Origin: an uncultured Acidobacteriaceae bacterium
GTDB lineage: Bacteria; Acidobacteriota; Terriglobia; Terriglobales; Acidobacteriaceae
Assembly (NCBI GenBank): GCA_903904755.1
Contig: CAIVDV010000009.1
Coordinates: 248,001-312,000 of the forward strand
Length of the DNA: 64,000 nucleotides
Direction of reading: 5' to 3'
The translations under genes and the position numbers were made by a program. Positions 45,116-53,114 of the stretch are shown one piece after another. The notes under the pieces are model-generated. The model saw only the letters and a program-made list of their open reading frames with translations, made no database searches and was not told where the DNA came from. Numbering within the stretch: position 1 is the stretch's first letter; each line of letters begins with the position of its first letter.

Positions 45116-45355
45116 ATGCCCAGTCTCGATTGGTCCCAATGCCCGGTAGTGGAGAGCGTTCCCGGCAAGCTGAGCGGTGCCTGGGTTCTCAAGGGCACCC
45201 GTATGCCCGTTTCCGCCATCTTTGAGAATCTTGAAGCCGGAGCCAACATCGACGACTTGATGGAATGGTTCGACGGCCTCGACCGCGAGCAGATTCGCCA
45301 GGCAATCCACTTTGCTACTCGCAGCCTGGACAACACCCCGGCCCACGCAGCATAG
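45116..45355 (+). CDS. DUF433 family antitoxin-like protein
   Basis: The 79-residue protein matches DUF433: CPVVESVPGKLSGAWVLKGTRMPV, then ENLEAGANIDDLMEWFDGLDREQIRQAI, a winged-helix-type fold. DUF433 genes typically sit directly before DUF5615 PIN-like genes in putative type II toxin-antitoxin pairs, and that arrangement is seen here with a 4-base gap. AGGAG lies upstream of the ATG. As antitoxins they usually bind DNA and the partner. Direct evidence for toxicity of this pair is not available from sequence. Confidence 0.85.
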   Translation: MPSLDWSQCPVVESVPGKLSGAWVLKGTRMPVSAIFENLEAGANIDDLMEWFDGLDREQIRQAIHFATRSLDNTPAHAA

Positions 45356-45359
45356 CTCG

Positions 45360-45677
45360 ATGAAGATTCTCTTCGATCAGGCAACTCCAGTTCCAATCCG
45401 CCAGCACCTCTCCCGCCATCTGGTCCGCACTGCTGCACAGCAAGGTTGGGCGATGCTCCGCAATGGGGACCTGCTTCGAACGGCTGAAGAGGCGGGCTTC
45501 GACCTGCTGCTCACGACCGACCGGAATATGGGGTATCAACAAAACCTTACGGGGCGGCGAATCGCGATTGTCGTTCTGGGACTGCAGCAGTAGCCGGCCC
45601 TCCGACCTCATCTTCAACTCATCATCGATACTGTGAACGCAGCCAACCCTGGAAGTTACCGGGAGGTGACTTTCTAA
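45360..45677 (+). pseudogene. DUF5615 PIN-like toxin gene interrupted by an in-frame TAG
   Basis: The frame starting MKILFDQATPVPIRQHL matches DUF5615 (PIN-like, with Asp6 and TTDRNMGYQQN). It stops at TAG 45591-45593 after 77 residues. The same frame continues beyond the stop as PALRPHLQLIIDTVNAANPG and ends with SYREVTF at TAA 45675-45677. That restores the usual length of about 105 residues and a typical C-terminus. Relatives usually have Trp before the Pro, so TGG to TAG is the likely change. The product may be inactive, giving a decayed toxin beside an intact antitoxin-like gene. Amber suppression or a base error are alternatives. Confidence 0.7.
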
Positions 45678-45706
45678 TAGTCTTGCCTTCTCATCCCAAC
45701 AAAACC

Positions 45707-45740
45707 AAAGGGCGCACCCTCCACCGAGGATGCGCCCTTT
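45707..45740. terminator. Bidirectional terminator
   Basis: AAAGGGCGCA and TGCGCCCTTT form a 10-bp stem with a 14-base loop, followed by TT on the plus strand and A-rich sequence on the other. It separates the toxin-like gene from the convergent radical SAM gene. Confidence 0.75.
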
Positions 45741-45762
45741 TTCCTTGTCCTTTGCCGTCGGC

Positions 45763-46812
45763 TTACTTCGCCCCGCCAATCGTCACCAGCTCCGGCTCGC
45801 CATGCCCACCGCCCGGCGAAATCGTGCTCGTCTGCGGGCTCCGCCAGTGGTCGATATAGCTCACCTGGTGCACGCAACTGATGGTGCAGTTCGGCGCGCA
45901 GCTCTTCGCCGTCTTGTACTCCCGCTTCACATCCGCCGTCGTATACTCGGCAATCGGCACCCCCGGGAAGCCACGCTGCTGGCTGCAGTAGTGCACCAGC
46001 CCGTCTTCGCAGATGTACAGATACCGCGCCCCGGCCCGGCAGCGCCACTCGTTCGGCTTGCCCTGCGCAATCGCTTCCTGAAATTGATTGAAGCGCGAGT
46101 AGCTCCGACGCTCCAGATCCCGCACCTCAAAATAAATCCGCGCTTCCTCGCCCGCCAGCGGCTTCAGTTGCCCGCTGCCGTCGTGGATGATGCCGATGGT
46201 ATTGCTGAAGCCCAACCCCAGCGCCCGCTTGCTGATTACCAGCGCATCATTCGGATCCTTGATGCCCCCGCCCACCACCGAGTTGATATTCACGTGGAAC
46301 TCGGCATGTTCCGCCAGCATCTCCAGCTTCTTGTCCAGCACCTTCAGGCTCTTCTTCGAGACATCATCCGGCTCAATGTTGTCGATGGAAATCTGCAGAT
46401 GGTCCAGCCCGGCCCGGTTCAGCCGCTGGATCCGCTCCACATTCAGCAGATAGCCGTTCGTAATCATTCCGGCCATCGCCCCCACCTTGCGCATCCGCCG
46501 AATCACATCGTCCAGATCCGGATGCGTCAGCGGCTCCCCGCCACTGATCGTGATAATGCTCGTCCCCAGCCGCCCCAGGTGGTCAATCCGCCGTTCCATC
46601 TCGGCAATCGGCACCGGCTGCGATACCTTGTCGTACTCGTTGCAGTACGCGCAGGAGAGGTTACAGAAGCGCATCGGAACAATCTGCGCCATCACCGGGT
46701 GACCCATCGTTGCCAGGGCCTTCGCCACCAGCGCCAGTTCGCGCACCCTGCGCTGTGCCGCCAGCCAGCGTCCCCTTGCCGTGTTTTTTCGCTGAGTTGC
46801 CATCTTATTCAT
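45763..46812 (-). CDS. Radical SAM protein with C-terminal Cys-rich (SPASM-like) region
   Basis: The 349-residue enzyme has the radical SAM motif CNLSCAYC (Cys50, 54, 57), the SAM-contact ISGGEP near 94-99 and MITNGYLL. The C-terminal third carries further cysteines (WRCRAG, YICEDGLVHYC, CAPNCTISC) fitting an auxiliary-cluster SPASM/twitch-type domain. Such enzymes modify peptides, proteins or small molecules. No precursor peptide is evident. It follows the thioredoxin-like gene by 31 bases on the same strand, so the two are likely cotranscribed. A start at residue 4 (46803) is equally possible. Confidence 0.85.
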   Translation of the reverse strand: MNKMATQRKNTARGRWLAAQRRVRELALVAKALATMGHPVMAQIVPMRFCNLSCAYCNEYDKVSQPVPIAEMERRIDHLGRLGTSIITISGGEPLTHPDLDDVIRRMRKVGAMAGMITNGYLLNVERIQRLNRAGLDHLQISIDNIEPDDVSKKSLKVLDKKLEMLAEHAEFHVNINSVVGGGIKDPNDALVISKRALGLGFSNTIGIIHDGSGQLKPLAGEEARIYFEVRDLERRSYSRFNQFQEAIAQGKPNEWRCRAGARYLYICEDGLVHYCSQQRGFPGVPIAEYTTADVKREYKTAKSCAPNCTISCVHQVSYIDHWRSPQTSTISPGGGHGEPELVTIGGAK

Positions 46813-46843
46813 TCAATCACACGCCAGCCGCAGCCAACCAATC

Positions 46844-47356
46844 TCAGCAATTCACCATCACGGTAGAGCAGCCCGCCCGCTCCGGCCTCCACTTCAGCAG
46901 AAAATCTCGCACCGCCCGCGGATCGGTCCGGCTCATGGCCTCGCCTTCCTTGTCCTTCTGGCTATACAAAAGCCGGCCACGCTCGTCCAGCACAGCCATC
47001 GCCGGCACGCCTCGCTTGATCGGAACCTGATACCGCGCGGCCAGGTCGGCGTTCTCGTCCATGTGCCCGATGTTGATGTGCACCATCACAAAGTTGCTGT
47101 CCAGCAATGCCCGGTTCATCTCTCCATGCAGATTCAGGTCCAGCACAAAGCAGTCGCCGCACCAGTTGCCGCCAAAGTCCAGCAGAATCCTCTTGTGCGT
47201 CTGCGTGGCCAGCTTCACTGCCGCTGCCAAGTCTGCTTTGGCCCGCTCGGGGTTGGGATAAATCTCCCTCCCCTGGGCTGGGGCCTGCAAGGCCACCATC
47301 GCCAAAACCAATACCAGTCCCGAAAACCGGGGAAAACCTCGCAAAATCCTTCTCAT
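46844..47356 (-). CDS. Thioredoxin-like protein, exported
   Basis: The start at 47356 gives 170 residues with a signal peptide (MRRILRGFPRFSGLVLVLAMVAL, cleavage near APAQG). The thioredoxin domain has active site WCGDC at 65-69 and the cis-Pro loop RGVPAMAVLD. WCxDC sites occur in DsbD-gamma-like and DUF255-like periplasmic reductants. It lies upstream of and probably cotranscribed with the radical SAM gene. Upstream in-frame sequence lacks signal features and is not used. Confidence 0.85.
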   Translation of the reverse strand: MRRILRGFPRFSGLVLVLAMVALQAPAQGREIYPNPERAKADLAAAVKLATQTHKRILLDFGGNWCGDCFVLDLNLHGEMNRALLDSNFVMVHINIGHMDENADLAARYQVPIKRGVPAMAVLDERGRLLYSQKDKEGEAMSRTDPRAVRDFLLKWRPERAGCSTVMVNC

Positions 47357-47450
47357 AGAACTAGGATGCACCACCCCCCACCCCAGGTGGCAAAAATCAC
47401 TTTCCCTCCACAATAGCCGCAACCGGAATTTGGCCCTACACTGGAACACT

Positions 47451-47909
47451 ATGGATCGCATCCGCGCACGACTCGAAGCCACGGCCTTCCCCGATCTGGA
47501 CTCCATGATGCTGGGCTACGCCGCTGCCGCCGCCGACACCGCACGCGAACGCTACCGCCATCGCCTCGACTTCACCGACCACTCCATTACCGCCCTGGAA
47601 GCGGTACTCAGCGAACTGGCCGAGTCCCTCCCCGACGCCGACAGCGACGAAGGCGCCGACTGGGACTTTGAGGTTCGCCTCTGGGGGGCGTACCTGGGCG
47701 AGGTCCTCCGCCGCCGCTACAACGGCGCATGGGAAATGACCAACTACCCCGGCGGCCTCTCCTCCATGCCCGCCATCGACATCCGCGGCTCCCGCCTCTT
47801 CCCGCTGATGAAGGTCTACCGCCGGCTGACCATGGGTGAGGACGAAAGCGTCAACAACTTCTACCAGATGGTCACCGAACGCCTCGGCAAACCCGCCCAG
47901 GTCAACTGA
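47451..47909 (+). CDS. Conserved-looking cytosolic protein of unknown function
   Basis: The ATG at 47451 gives 152 residues, acidic, with no signal peptide or membrane segment. The segment FEVRLWGAYLGEVLRRRYNGAWEM followed by LFPLMKVYRRLTMGEDESVNNFY is a pattern I associate with DUF3806-like or immunity-protein-like small alpha proteins. That resemblance is weak. The gene is monocistronic and divergent from the thioredoxin gene. It is followed by a repeat-bearing intergenic region. No function is proposed. Confidence 0.7.
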   Translation: MDRIRARLEATAFPDLDSMMLGYAAAAADTARERYRHRLDFTDHSITALEAVLSELAESLPDADSDEGADWDFEVRLWGAYLGEVLRRRYNGAWEMTNYPGGLSSMPAIDIRGSRLFPLMKVYRRLTMGEDESVNNFYQMVTERLGKPAQVN

Positions 47910-47927
47910 TCCCAGCCACTCAAAGAA

Positions 47928-47964
47928 GGGTCATCCCGAGCAAGCGCAGCGAGTCGAGGGACCC
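47928..47964. repeat. Dispersed intergenic repeat, copy 1
   Basis: The sequence GGGTCATCCCGAGC..GCGAGTCGAGGGACCC has complementary ends (GGGTC/GACCC). It resembles a repeat that I associate with intergenic regions of Acidobacteriota and other GC-rich genomes. A related copy lies 38 bases downstream. Confidence 0.55.
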
Positions 47965-48001
47965 GCATATCCCTTGCGAAATCCCATGAGCCCGCCCCCG
48001 A

Positions 48002-48040
48002 AAGGTCATCTTGAGCGAGCAAAGCGAGTCGAAAGACCCC
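48002..48040. repeat. Dispersed intergenic repeat, copy 2
   Basis: AAGGTCATCTTGAGCG..AAAGCGAGTCGAAAGACCCC matches copy 1 at most positions (GGTCAT, GAGC, GCGAGTCGA, GACCC). The two lie in the same orientation in the 566-base intergenic stretch 47910-48475, which otherwise contains only the IS3-like remnant. Confidence 0.55.
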
Positions 48041-48182
48041 CGGGTCCCCGCCATGCCCCGGGTGCCACCGGTCCCTCGCATTTGGGGACCGGTGAATAAC
48101 CAATCCCCCGACCTAACCCCACGTTCGAACCTACCTCGAACCCCGCGCCGCAGGCGCAGCGTCCCTTAGCCCAGCGATTCAT

Positions 48183-48316
48183 CCCCGCCTCATGCTGCTT
48201 CAAAATCCCAATAATCTGCTCTTCCGTAAATCGGCTCTTCCTCATACCCGCTTCCTCCCGTCCAGATTACGAGAGAATCCCAGTTTTCAGTGGTAGAGAT
48301 TTTGGGGAGCAGGTCA
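48183..48316 (-). mobile_element. IS3-family insertion sequence remnant (left end)
   Basis: On the minus strand, TGACCTGCTCCCC at the outer edge (ending 48316) resembles an IS3-type terminal repeat. It is followed by GGGAGGAAGCGGGT and a start codon at 48245. The frame begins MRKSRFTEEQIIGILKQHEAG, the typical N-terminus of an IS3-family OrfA transposase. Similarity stops after 21 residues and the frame continues into unrelated sequence, so only the first about 134 bases of an element survive. Confidence 0.7.
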
Positions 48317-48475
48317 CCCCCCTCCCCCCCCTCAAAAACACCCCCAAATCCCCGCGCAATTTCCCCGCTCCAACCCGCGTTCGCCACCCGTTTCCGCGTT
48401 GTGCAAGAATAGAGGTGCGTGCCGGGCAACCTTTGCCCCACGGTGTGCGGACCCCGTCCGCGGAGGACTTCGATT

Positions 48476-48799
48476 ATGGGTGAACTCTTTCAGCCGACCC
48501 ACCTGCTGGTGATTGGCGTTATCGTATTTCTGCTCTTCGGCGCAAAGCGCCTGCCCGAACTCGGCAAGGGCCTCGGCGAAGGCCTCAAGGGCTTCAAGGA
48601 AGGCATCAAGGGCGAACCCGCTGCACCGCAGGCGCCCCCACCGCAACAGTACGCGCCTCCCGCCCAACCCTACCCGCCACAATACGCGCAGCCCCAGCAA
48701 CAGTACGCGCCGCCGGCTCAGCCGCAGCAGTATGCTCCTCCGGCTCCCGTTGCCGCCCCCCCGGCGCAGCCTCAGCCCCCGGTCGAGCAGCCCCGCTAA
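48476..48799 (+). CDS. tatA: Twin-arginine translocase TatA/E-type subunit with proline-rich tail
   Basis: The ATG at 48476 with GGAGGAC upstream gives 107 residues. The N-terminal membrane helix (about 6-22, THLLVIGVIVFLLFG), the hinge FGAKRLPELGKGLGEGL and the amphipathic helix are typical of TatA. This component forms the pore for folded proteins. The C-terminal half is a low-complexity Gln/Tyr/Pro/Ala tail with QQYAPPAQP-like repeats. Two Tat-signal proteins lie elsewhere in the window (9.1-10.1 kb). No tatB or tatC is adjacent. Confidence 0.9.
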   Translation: MGELFQPTHLLVIGVIVFLLFGAKRLPELGKGLGEGLKGFKEGIKGEPAAPQAPPPQQYAPPAQPYPPQYAQPQQQYAPPAQPQQYAPPAPVAAPPAQPQPPVEQPR

Positions 48800-48904
48800 C
48801 CCCGCCCGCAAGGGCGACAGCGTCACACCTCGAAGGCGGTTCCGTGAGCACCTCCGGAGCCGCCTTCCTGCCTCTGCGCTTCCAGCGCCAGTTCTTTTTG
48901 GGAT

Positions 48905-49771
48905 TTACAAACTCAGCAGCACCACTGACGCCAGCGCCACCGCCATCCCCAGCCGCTGCCGCACGCTTGGCCGCTCGTGCAGAATCATCGCCGCCAGCAG
49001 TATCGTAAACCCCGGATACAGGCTTGAGACCGTCGCGGCAATATCCAGCCGCCCCGCATGGCTCGCCGTCGCATACAGCAGGTTCCCCGCCGTATCAAAC
49101 ACCCCCGCCAGAATCCCCATCCGCCAGAAGCCCGTCGGCCGAAAGCCCGCCCCCAGCGGCCCCTTCCCCTGCACCGTCAGCACACCCAGCAGAATCGCCA
49201 CGCCCACCACCCCGCCAAACCGCGCCGAAGTCATCGCCCACAGCACCCCGCTCTCGCTGGCCAGGTGCAGCAGTATCAGCTGGAACCCGAACCCCACCCC
49301 GGCAATCGCCCCAAACACCAGCGCCCCCGGCGGCGTGTCATGCCCGGGAGCGTAGGCAATCATCCAGATAGCCAGCCCGCCCAGCACCAGCCCGGCCGTC
49401 GCAGCGGTTCCTGGCATCCCCAGCGTCGCCAGCGCAAAAACCACCGGCACCGCCGCCGTCAGCAGGCCGGTCAGGGCAGCCGTCAGCCCCATCGCGCCCA
49501 TCGCCAGCGCACGGTAGAACAGCGCCAGCGCAAACGCGCCTTCCAGCCCGCCCAGCAGGCCATAACCAAGTTGTGCATTGGGTGGCAGCGGCAGCCGGAT
49601 CGCCAGGCAAAAGCCCGCCAAAGCCAGCAGCGTCATCAGGTGCCCGCTGGCCACAATCAGCAGCGCTGGGGCGCGCCGCGTGCCCAGGCCACCGGCAAAG
49701 TCCGACCCACCCCAGGTCACAGCCGCGCCCAGGCCCAGCAGCACAGGTGCTACCGCGCCCCCGGCCGCCAC
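48905..49771 (-). CDS. EamA-type (DMT superfamily) transporter
   Basis: The 288-residue protein has about ten transmembrane helices in two EamA repeats (residues about 6-135 and 150-285). The pattern of GlyxxAlaxxxxGGSDF at the start and P-rich HERPSVRQ near the end of the second repeat is typical. Members export amino acids, nucleotides or drugs. The substrate here is unknown. It starts with GTG 2 bases after the stop of the upstream VWA gene, suggesting translational coupling. Confidence 0.85.
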   Translation of the reverse strand: MAAGGAVAPVLLGLGAAVTWGGSDFAGGLGTRRAPALLIVASGHLMTLLALAGFCLAIRLPLPPNAQLGYGLLGGLEGAFALALFYRALAMGAMGLTAALTGLLTAAVPVVFALATLGMPGTAATAGLVLGGLAIWMIAYAPGHDTPPGALVFGAIAGVGFGFQLILLHLASESGVLWAMTSARFGGVVGVAILLGVLTVQGKGPLGAGFRPTGFWRMGILAGVFDTAGNLLYATASHAGRLDIAATVSSLYPGFTILLAAMILHERPSVRQRLGMAVALASVVLLSL

Positions 49772-49773
49772 TG

Positions 49774-51069
49774 CTATTCGATGTCCTGCGCCGTCGGATA
49801 ATACCCCGGCTTGGCAGAAACTTCCACATTCGGCCGGTCCACGCGCACCTCAATCGACCGGTACTTGCCGTCAATCGCCGGCTGGTGGCTGATGTAGCCC
49901 AGCGTGTACTGCGTCCGCGCTTCCTCGGCAATGTGCGCGTAGCTCTTTTCAATGCCGTTCACGGTGCGCTCCGTGTCCAGCGAGCCGCCGGTGGACTGCG
50001 CGTACTTGATCAGCACGTTGTCGTTCATCTGGAAGGGGATGTGGAAGCGGCTCAGGTAGCCCTCGCCCCACCGTGCACTGTCACCCACCAGCGTCGCGTA
50101 CACCGCAATCTTGTTGGTCTGCAGAAACTTGATCACTTCCTTCTGGCTGGCCTTGGAGCCATATTCCTTGCCGTCCGAAACCACATACACAATGCGCCGC
50201 CGCCCCTGGGGACGCTTCGATAGCTCCTTCGCCGCCAGCAGAATCGCATCGTTCAGGGCGTGAATTTCCTTCGGGATAATCGGGGCAAAATCACTGCCCG
50301 TGCTGCGTCCCTGCTGGATGTTGGGGTCAACGCAGGTCCCATTGCTGGTAATCGAGCAGGTTCCCCCCAGCGGCCCGCCATTGATTGGCGGCCCCTCTTC
50401 GCGCCCGGTCGCCTTGCTCAGTTCCAGCACCGCGGTCAACAGGTGACTCTGCGCCCCGGTAAAGCCCGTCTGCTCCTTGGCAAATACGTTATAGGTAAAC
50501 ACCGCCACGTCGTCATACGGCGTCAGCGCGCCCTGCACCGCGCCCAGCGACTGATTCACATGCGCCATCACGTCCCGCGTCAGGCTCTGGTCAATCACAT
50601 AGGCCACGCTCAGCGGATACGGGTCCACCGTGAAAAAGCTGAGTTGTTGCCGCGCGCCGTTCTCAAATACCCGGAAGTCGCGCCAGGTCAACCCGGCCAC
50701 CAGGCCGCCCTTGTTGTCCTTGATGGTCACCGGCACTTCCACGAAGTTGGTGAACGACTTGAAGGTGTAGCTACCCTCCACGCCCTTGCCCGCCTCAGGA
50801 ACCAGCGGAGCCTCGGTCTGCTGGTCGTCCGCAGGGCTCGGCTGTTGAGCCGCCGGCTGCTGCGCTCCCGTCGTCGAGGTGGGCGAGGACTTCTCCGCCG
50901 GCTGCTCTTCCGAGCCCCGGCCAGGTGTAACCTGCCCCTTCAAATCAGAGAACGGCCGCGGTGCCTGTGGCACCGGAGCATCCGGCACCGGCTGCTGAGC
51001 CGCCAGGCTAACCGTCCAACCAAGCGCCACAATCGACGCGCAAGCAATCCATTTCAAACCAGAATTCAC
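49774..51069 (-). CDS. Secreted VWA-domain protein
   Basis: The 431-residue protein has a signal peptide (cleavage near SLAAQQ, residues 23-26). A Pro/Gln/Ser-rich linker (about 27-95) and a beta-rich N-terminal module follow (VEVPVTIKDNKGGLVAGLTWRDFRVFENG, a phrase typical of acidobacterial VWFA-related proteins). The von Willebrand A domain is at about 150-400. The MIDAS motif is D-Q-S-L-T rather than a perfect DxSxS. It is divergent from a second VWA gene 287 bases away and upstream of the EamA gene. It probably mediates protein contacts in the envelope. Confidence 0.85.
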   Translation of the reverse strand: MNSGLKWIACASIVALGWTVSLAAQQPVPDAPVPQAPRPFSDLKGQVTPGRGSEEQPAEKSSPTSTTGAQQPAAQQPSPADDQQTEAPLVPEAGKGVEGSYTFKSFTNFVEVPVTIKDNKGGLVAGLTWRDFRVFENGARQQLSFFTVDPYPLSVAYVIDQSLTRDVMAHVNQSLGAVQGALTPYDDVAVFTYNVFAKEQTGFTGAQSHLLTAVLELSKATGREEGPPINGGPLGGTCSITSNGTCVDPNIQQGRSTGSDFAPIIPKEIHALNDAILLAAKELSKRPQGRRRIVYVVSDGKEYGSKASQKEVIKFLQTNKIAVYATLVGDSARWGEGYLSRFHIPFQMNDNVLIKYAQSTGGSLDTERTVNGIEKSYAHIAEEARTQYTLGYISHQPAIDGKYRSIEVRVDRPNVEVSAKPGYYPTAQDIE

Positions 51070-51356
51070 GGTGTTTCCCCTGCTGCCTGGGCGGCCAACC
51101 CTGCCGCACGCCCCGCGTTATGCCGAACCGTTTGTCTCTCACTGCCCGGGCCCTGCCGCTGCACACTCGTGCGTCCGGCTGCCTGCAGACAGCTGCAATC
51201 GTCAGAGTATCAGACGCAGCTGCAGCCCGGTTGTCGCATTTCGCTCCCAAAACGGCGCGTTTGCTGGCCCCAATGCCGTATGCTTTCCCAACGGTACCGC
51301 GTCTATCCGGTAGCGGCTTTCGATCGCGGCAGTCTTCAGGGAGAGGTCTCACACAC

Positions 51357-52412
51357 GTGAACAGCAAGCATTTCAGTTGGATTCTGGCCCTTGGGCTCGT
51401 CGCCGCCGGCGCGCAAACCGCCCTGGCCCAGCTCGCCCCCTCGCCCGATGCCTCCCCCGTAAGCCACGCCCCCGCCCAGAAGCCCGAGGAAGACCAGGAG
51501 CCCATCACCACCTTCAAATCCGAGGTGGACCTCGTCAACCTTTACTTCACCGTCAAGGACAAAAGCGGCACCCTCGTCCCCCACCTGACCAAAGACGACT
51601 GCAGTGTCGAGGAAGACAAAGTCCCGCAGTCCCTCAAGCACTTCCAGGCGGAAAACAACCAGCCCCTAACCCTCGGCATTCTGCTCGACACCAGCGGCAG
51701 CCAGCAGCGCGTCCTCCCGCTGGAGCAGCAGTTCGGCGCGCAGTTCCTCAACCGCGTCCTCAAGCAGAAAGACCAGGCCTTCCTCATCAGCTTTGATGTG
51801 GACGTGGACCTCCTACAGGACTTCACCAACAGCGGCCGCCTGCTGGAGCGCGCCATGAACAAGGCGGAAATCAACACCGCCGGCGGCAACGGCGCAGCCG
51901 GAGTCCCCGGCATCGGCCAGGGCCCCGTGCCCACCATCGGCGACCCCAAAGGCACCCTCCTCTACGACGCCATCTACCTCTCCGCCAACGAAAAGCTCAG
52001 CCGCGAAACCGGCCGCAAAGCCATCATCATCCTCACCGACGGCCAGGACGAGGGCAGCAAGGTCAAGCTCCCAGCCGCCATTGAAGCCGCCCAGAAAGCC
52101 AACGTCATCCTCTACGGCATCCTCATCGCCGACCGCGGCGGCTACGGCGACCTCTTTTACAACGGCGACTTCGCCCTCAAGCGCATGGCCGAGGAAACCG
52201 GCGGCCACATGATCAACGTCGGCAACAACGGCCGCAAGCTCGAAGAAGCCTTCCAGCAGATTGAGGACGAACTCCGCACCCAATACGTCGCCAGCTACAC
52301 CCCCACCAACACCAAAGCCGACGGCACCTACCGCAAAGTCTCCGTCAGTTGCAAAGGCGACGGCCTCAAGGTCCAGGCCCGCAAGGGGTACTACGCGCTG
52401 GGCCAGGAGTAA
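51357..52412 (+). CDS. Secreted VWA-domain protein
   Basis: From the GTG at 51357 (GGGAGAGG upstream) the product has 351 residues: a signal peptide (HFSWILALGLVAAGAQTALA), a short linker, a beta module (VDLVNLYFTVKDKSGTLVPHLTKDD) and a VWA domain. The MIDAS signature DTSGS near 108-112 is complete, with IILTDGQDEGSK downstream. The ending YVASYTPTNTKADGTYRKVSV is shared in kind with the neighbouring VWA protein, so the two are divergent paralogues. A metal-dependent adhesion or assembly role is inferred. Confidence 0.88.
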   Translation: MNSKHFSWILALGLVAAGAQTALAQLAPSPDASPVSHAPAQKPEEDQEPITTFKSEVDLVNLYFTVKDKSGTLVPHLTKDDCSVEEDKVPQSLKHFQAENNQPLTLGILLDTSGSQQRVLPLEQQFGAQFLNRVLKQKDQAFLISFDVDVDLLQDFTNSGRLLERAMNKAEINTAGGNGAAGVPGIGQGPVPTIGDPKGTLLYDAIYLSANEKLSRETGRKAIIILTDGQDEGSKVKLPAAIEAAQKANVILYGILIADRGGYGDLFYNGDFALKRMAEETGGHMINVGNNGRKLEEAFQQIEDELRTQYVASYTPTNTKADGTYRKVSVSCKGDGLKVQARKGYYALGQE

Positions 52413-52418
52413 GCGCCA

Positions 52419-53036
52419 CTACCCCACCCGACGAAAACTCACCCCGCGAAAATCCCGCACCCACTCGGCCCCCAGCAGCTCCTCTGGCGGAAACGTCGTC
52501 CCCACCGCCAGCACACGCATCCCAGCCGCCCGCGCTGCGGAAATCCCCGCCGGCCTATCTTCCACCGCCACGCACTCCTCCGGGTCCACCCCCAGCATTT
52601 GCGCCCCCAGCAGATACCCCTCCGGGTCCGGCTTGCCCGCCCGCACATCCTCTGAACCCACCAGCACCCTGGGCTGCGGCAGCCCGGCAAAGCTAATCCG
52701 CGCCTCGGCCAGCGGATGCGGTGCCGAAGTCACCACGCCCCATGCATCCGGGTCCAGCGTCGCCACCAGTTCCATGGCCCCCGGCAGCGCCACAATCCCG
52801 TCACGCCAGCCCGCCGCTTCCGTGTCCATCGCCAGGGCCTCGGCCCACTCGTCCAGGTGCGGAGCCAGCTCGCGTACCGTCTCCCGCGTCGGCCGCCCAT
52901 GCGAAATCGCCAGAATCGCCTCCAGCCGAATCCCGTGCCGCTCACCCCAGGCCCGCCACATCGCCTCAACACACACCGTCGAGTCCACCAGCGTCCCGTC
53001 CATATCAAAAAGGATTGCTTTGGCTTCCAGTTGCAA
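52419..53036 (-). CDS. HAD-family sugar-phosphatase-like hydrolase
   Basis: Starting at the TTG 53036 (GGAG 10 bases upstream) the protein has 205 residues. HAD motifs are: I DMDGTLVDST with the nucleophile Asp, II VTSAPH, III GKPDPEGYLLGAQMLGV, and IV VEDRPAGISAARAAGM. The cap is small and helical, and the family resemblance is to 2-deoxyglucose-6-phosphate, glycerol-phosphate or beta-phosphoglucomutase-like enzymes. The specific substrate is unknown. A longer in-frame extension to 53246 lacks family features. It ends 6 bases from the convergent VWA gene. Confidence 0.85.
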   Translation of the reverse strand: MQLEAKAILFDMDGTLVDSTVCVEAMWRAWGERHGIRLEAILAISHGRPTRETVRELAPHLDEWAEALAMDTEAAGWRDGIVALPGAMELVATLDPDAWGVVTSAPHPLAEARISFAGLPQPRVLVGSEDVRAGKPDPEGYLLGAQMLGVDPEECVAVEDRPAGISAARAAGMRVLAVGTTFPPEELLGAEWVRDFRGVSFRRVG

Positions 53037-53114
53037 CGCGCTGCGGCTCCAAACCTGCCCTGATTCTCGCAGTCCGCGAACTGGCAAATCAAACGCCCGC
53101 CTAGAGTTGCTGGT

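Noticed and set aside
48183-48245. Full IS3-type transposase gene
   Set aside because: Only the first 21 residues match OrfA; the rest of the frame is unrelated, so it is called a remnant.
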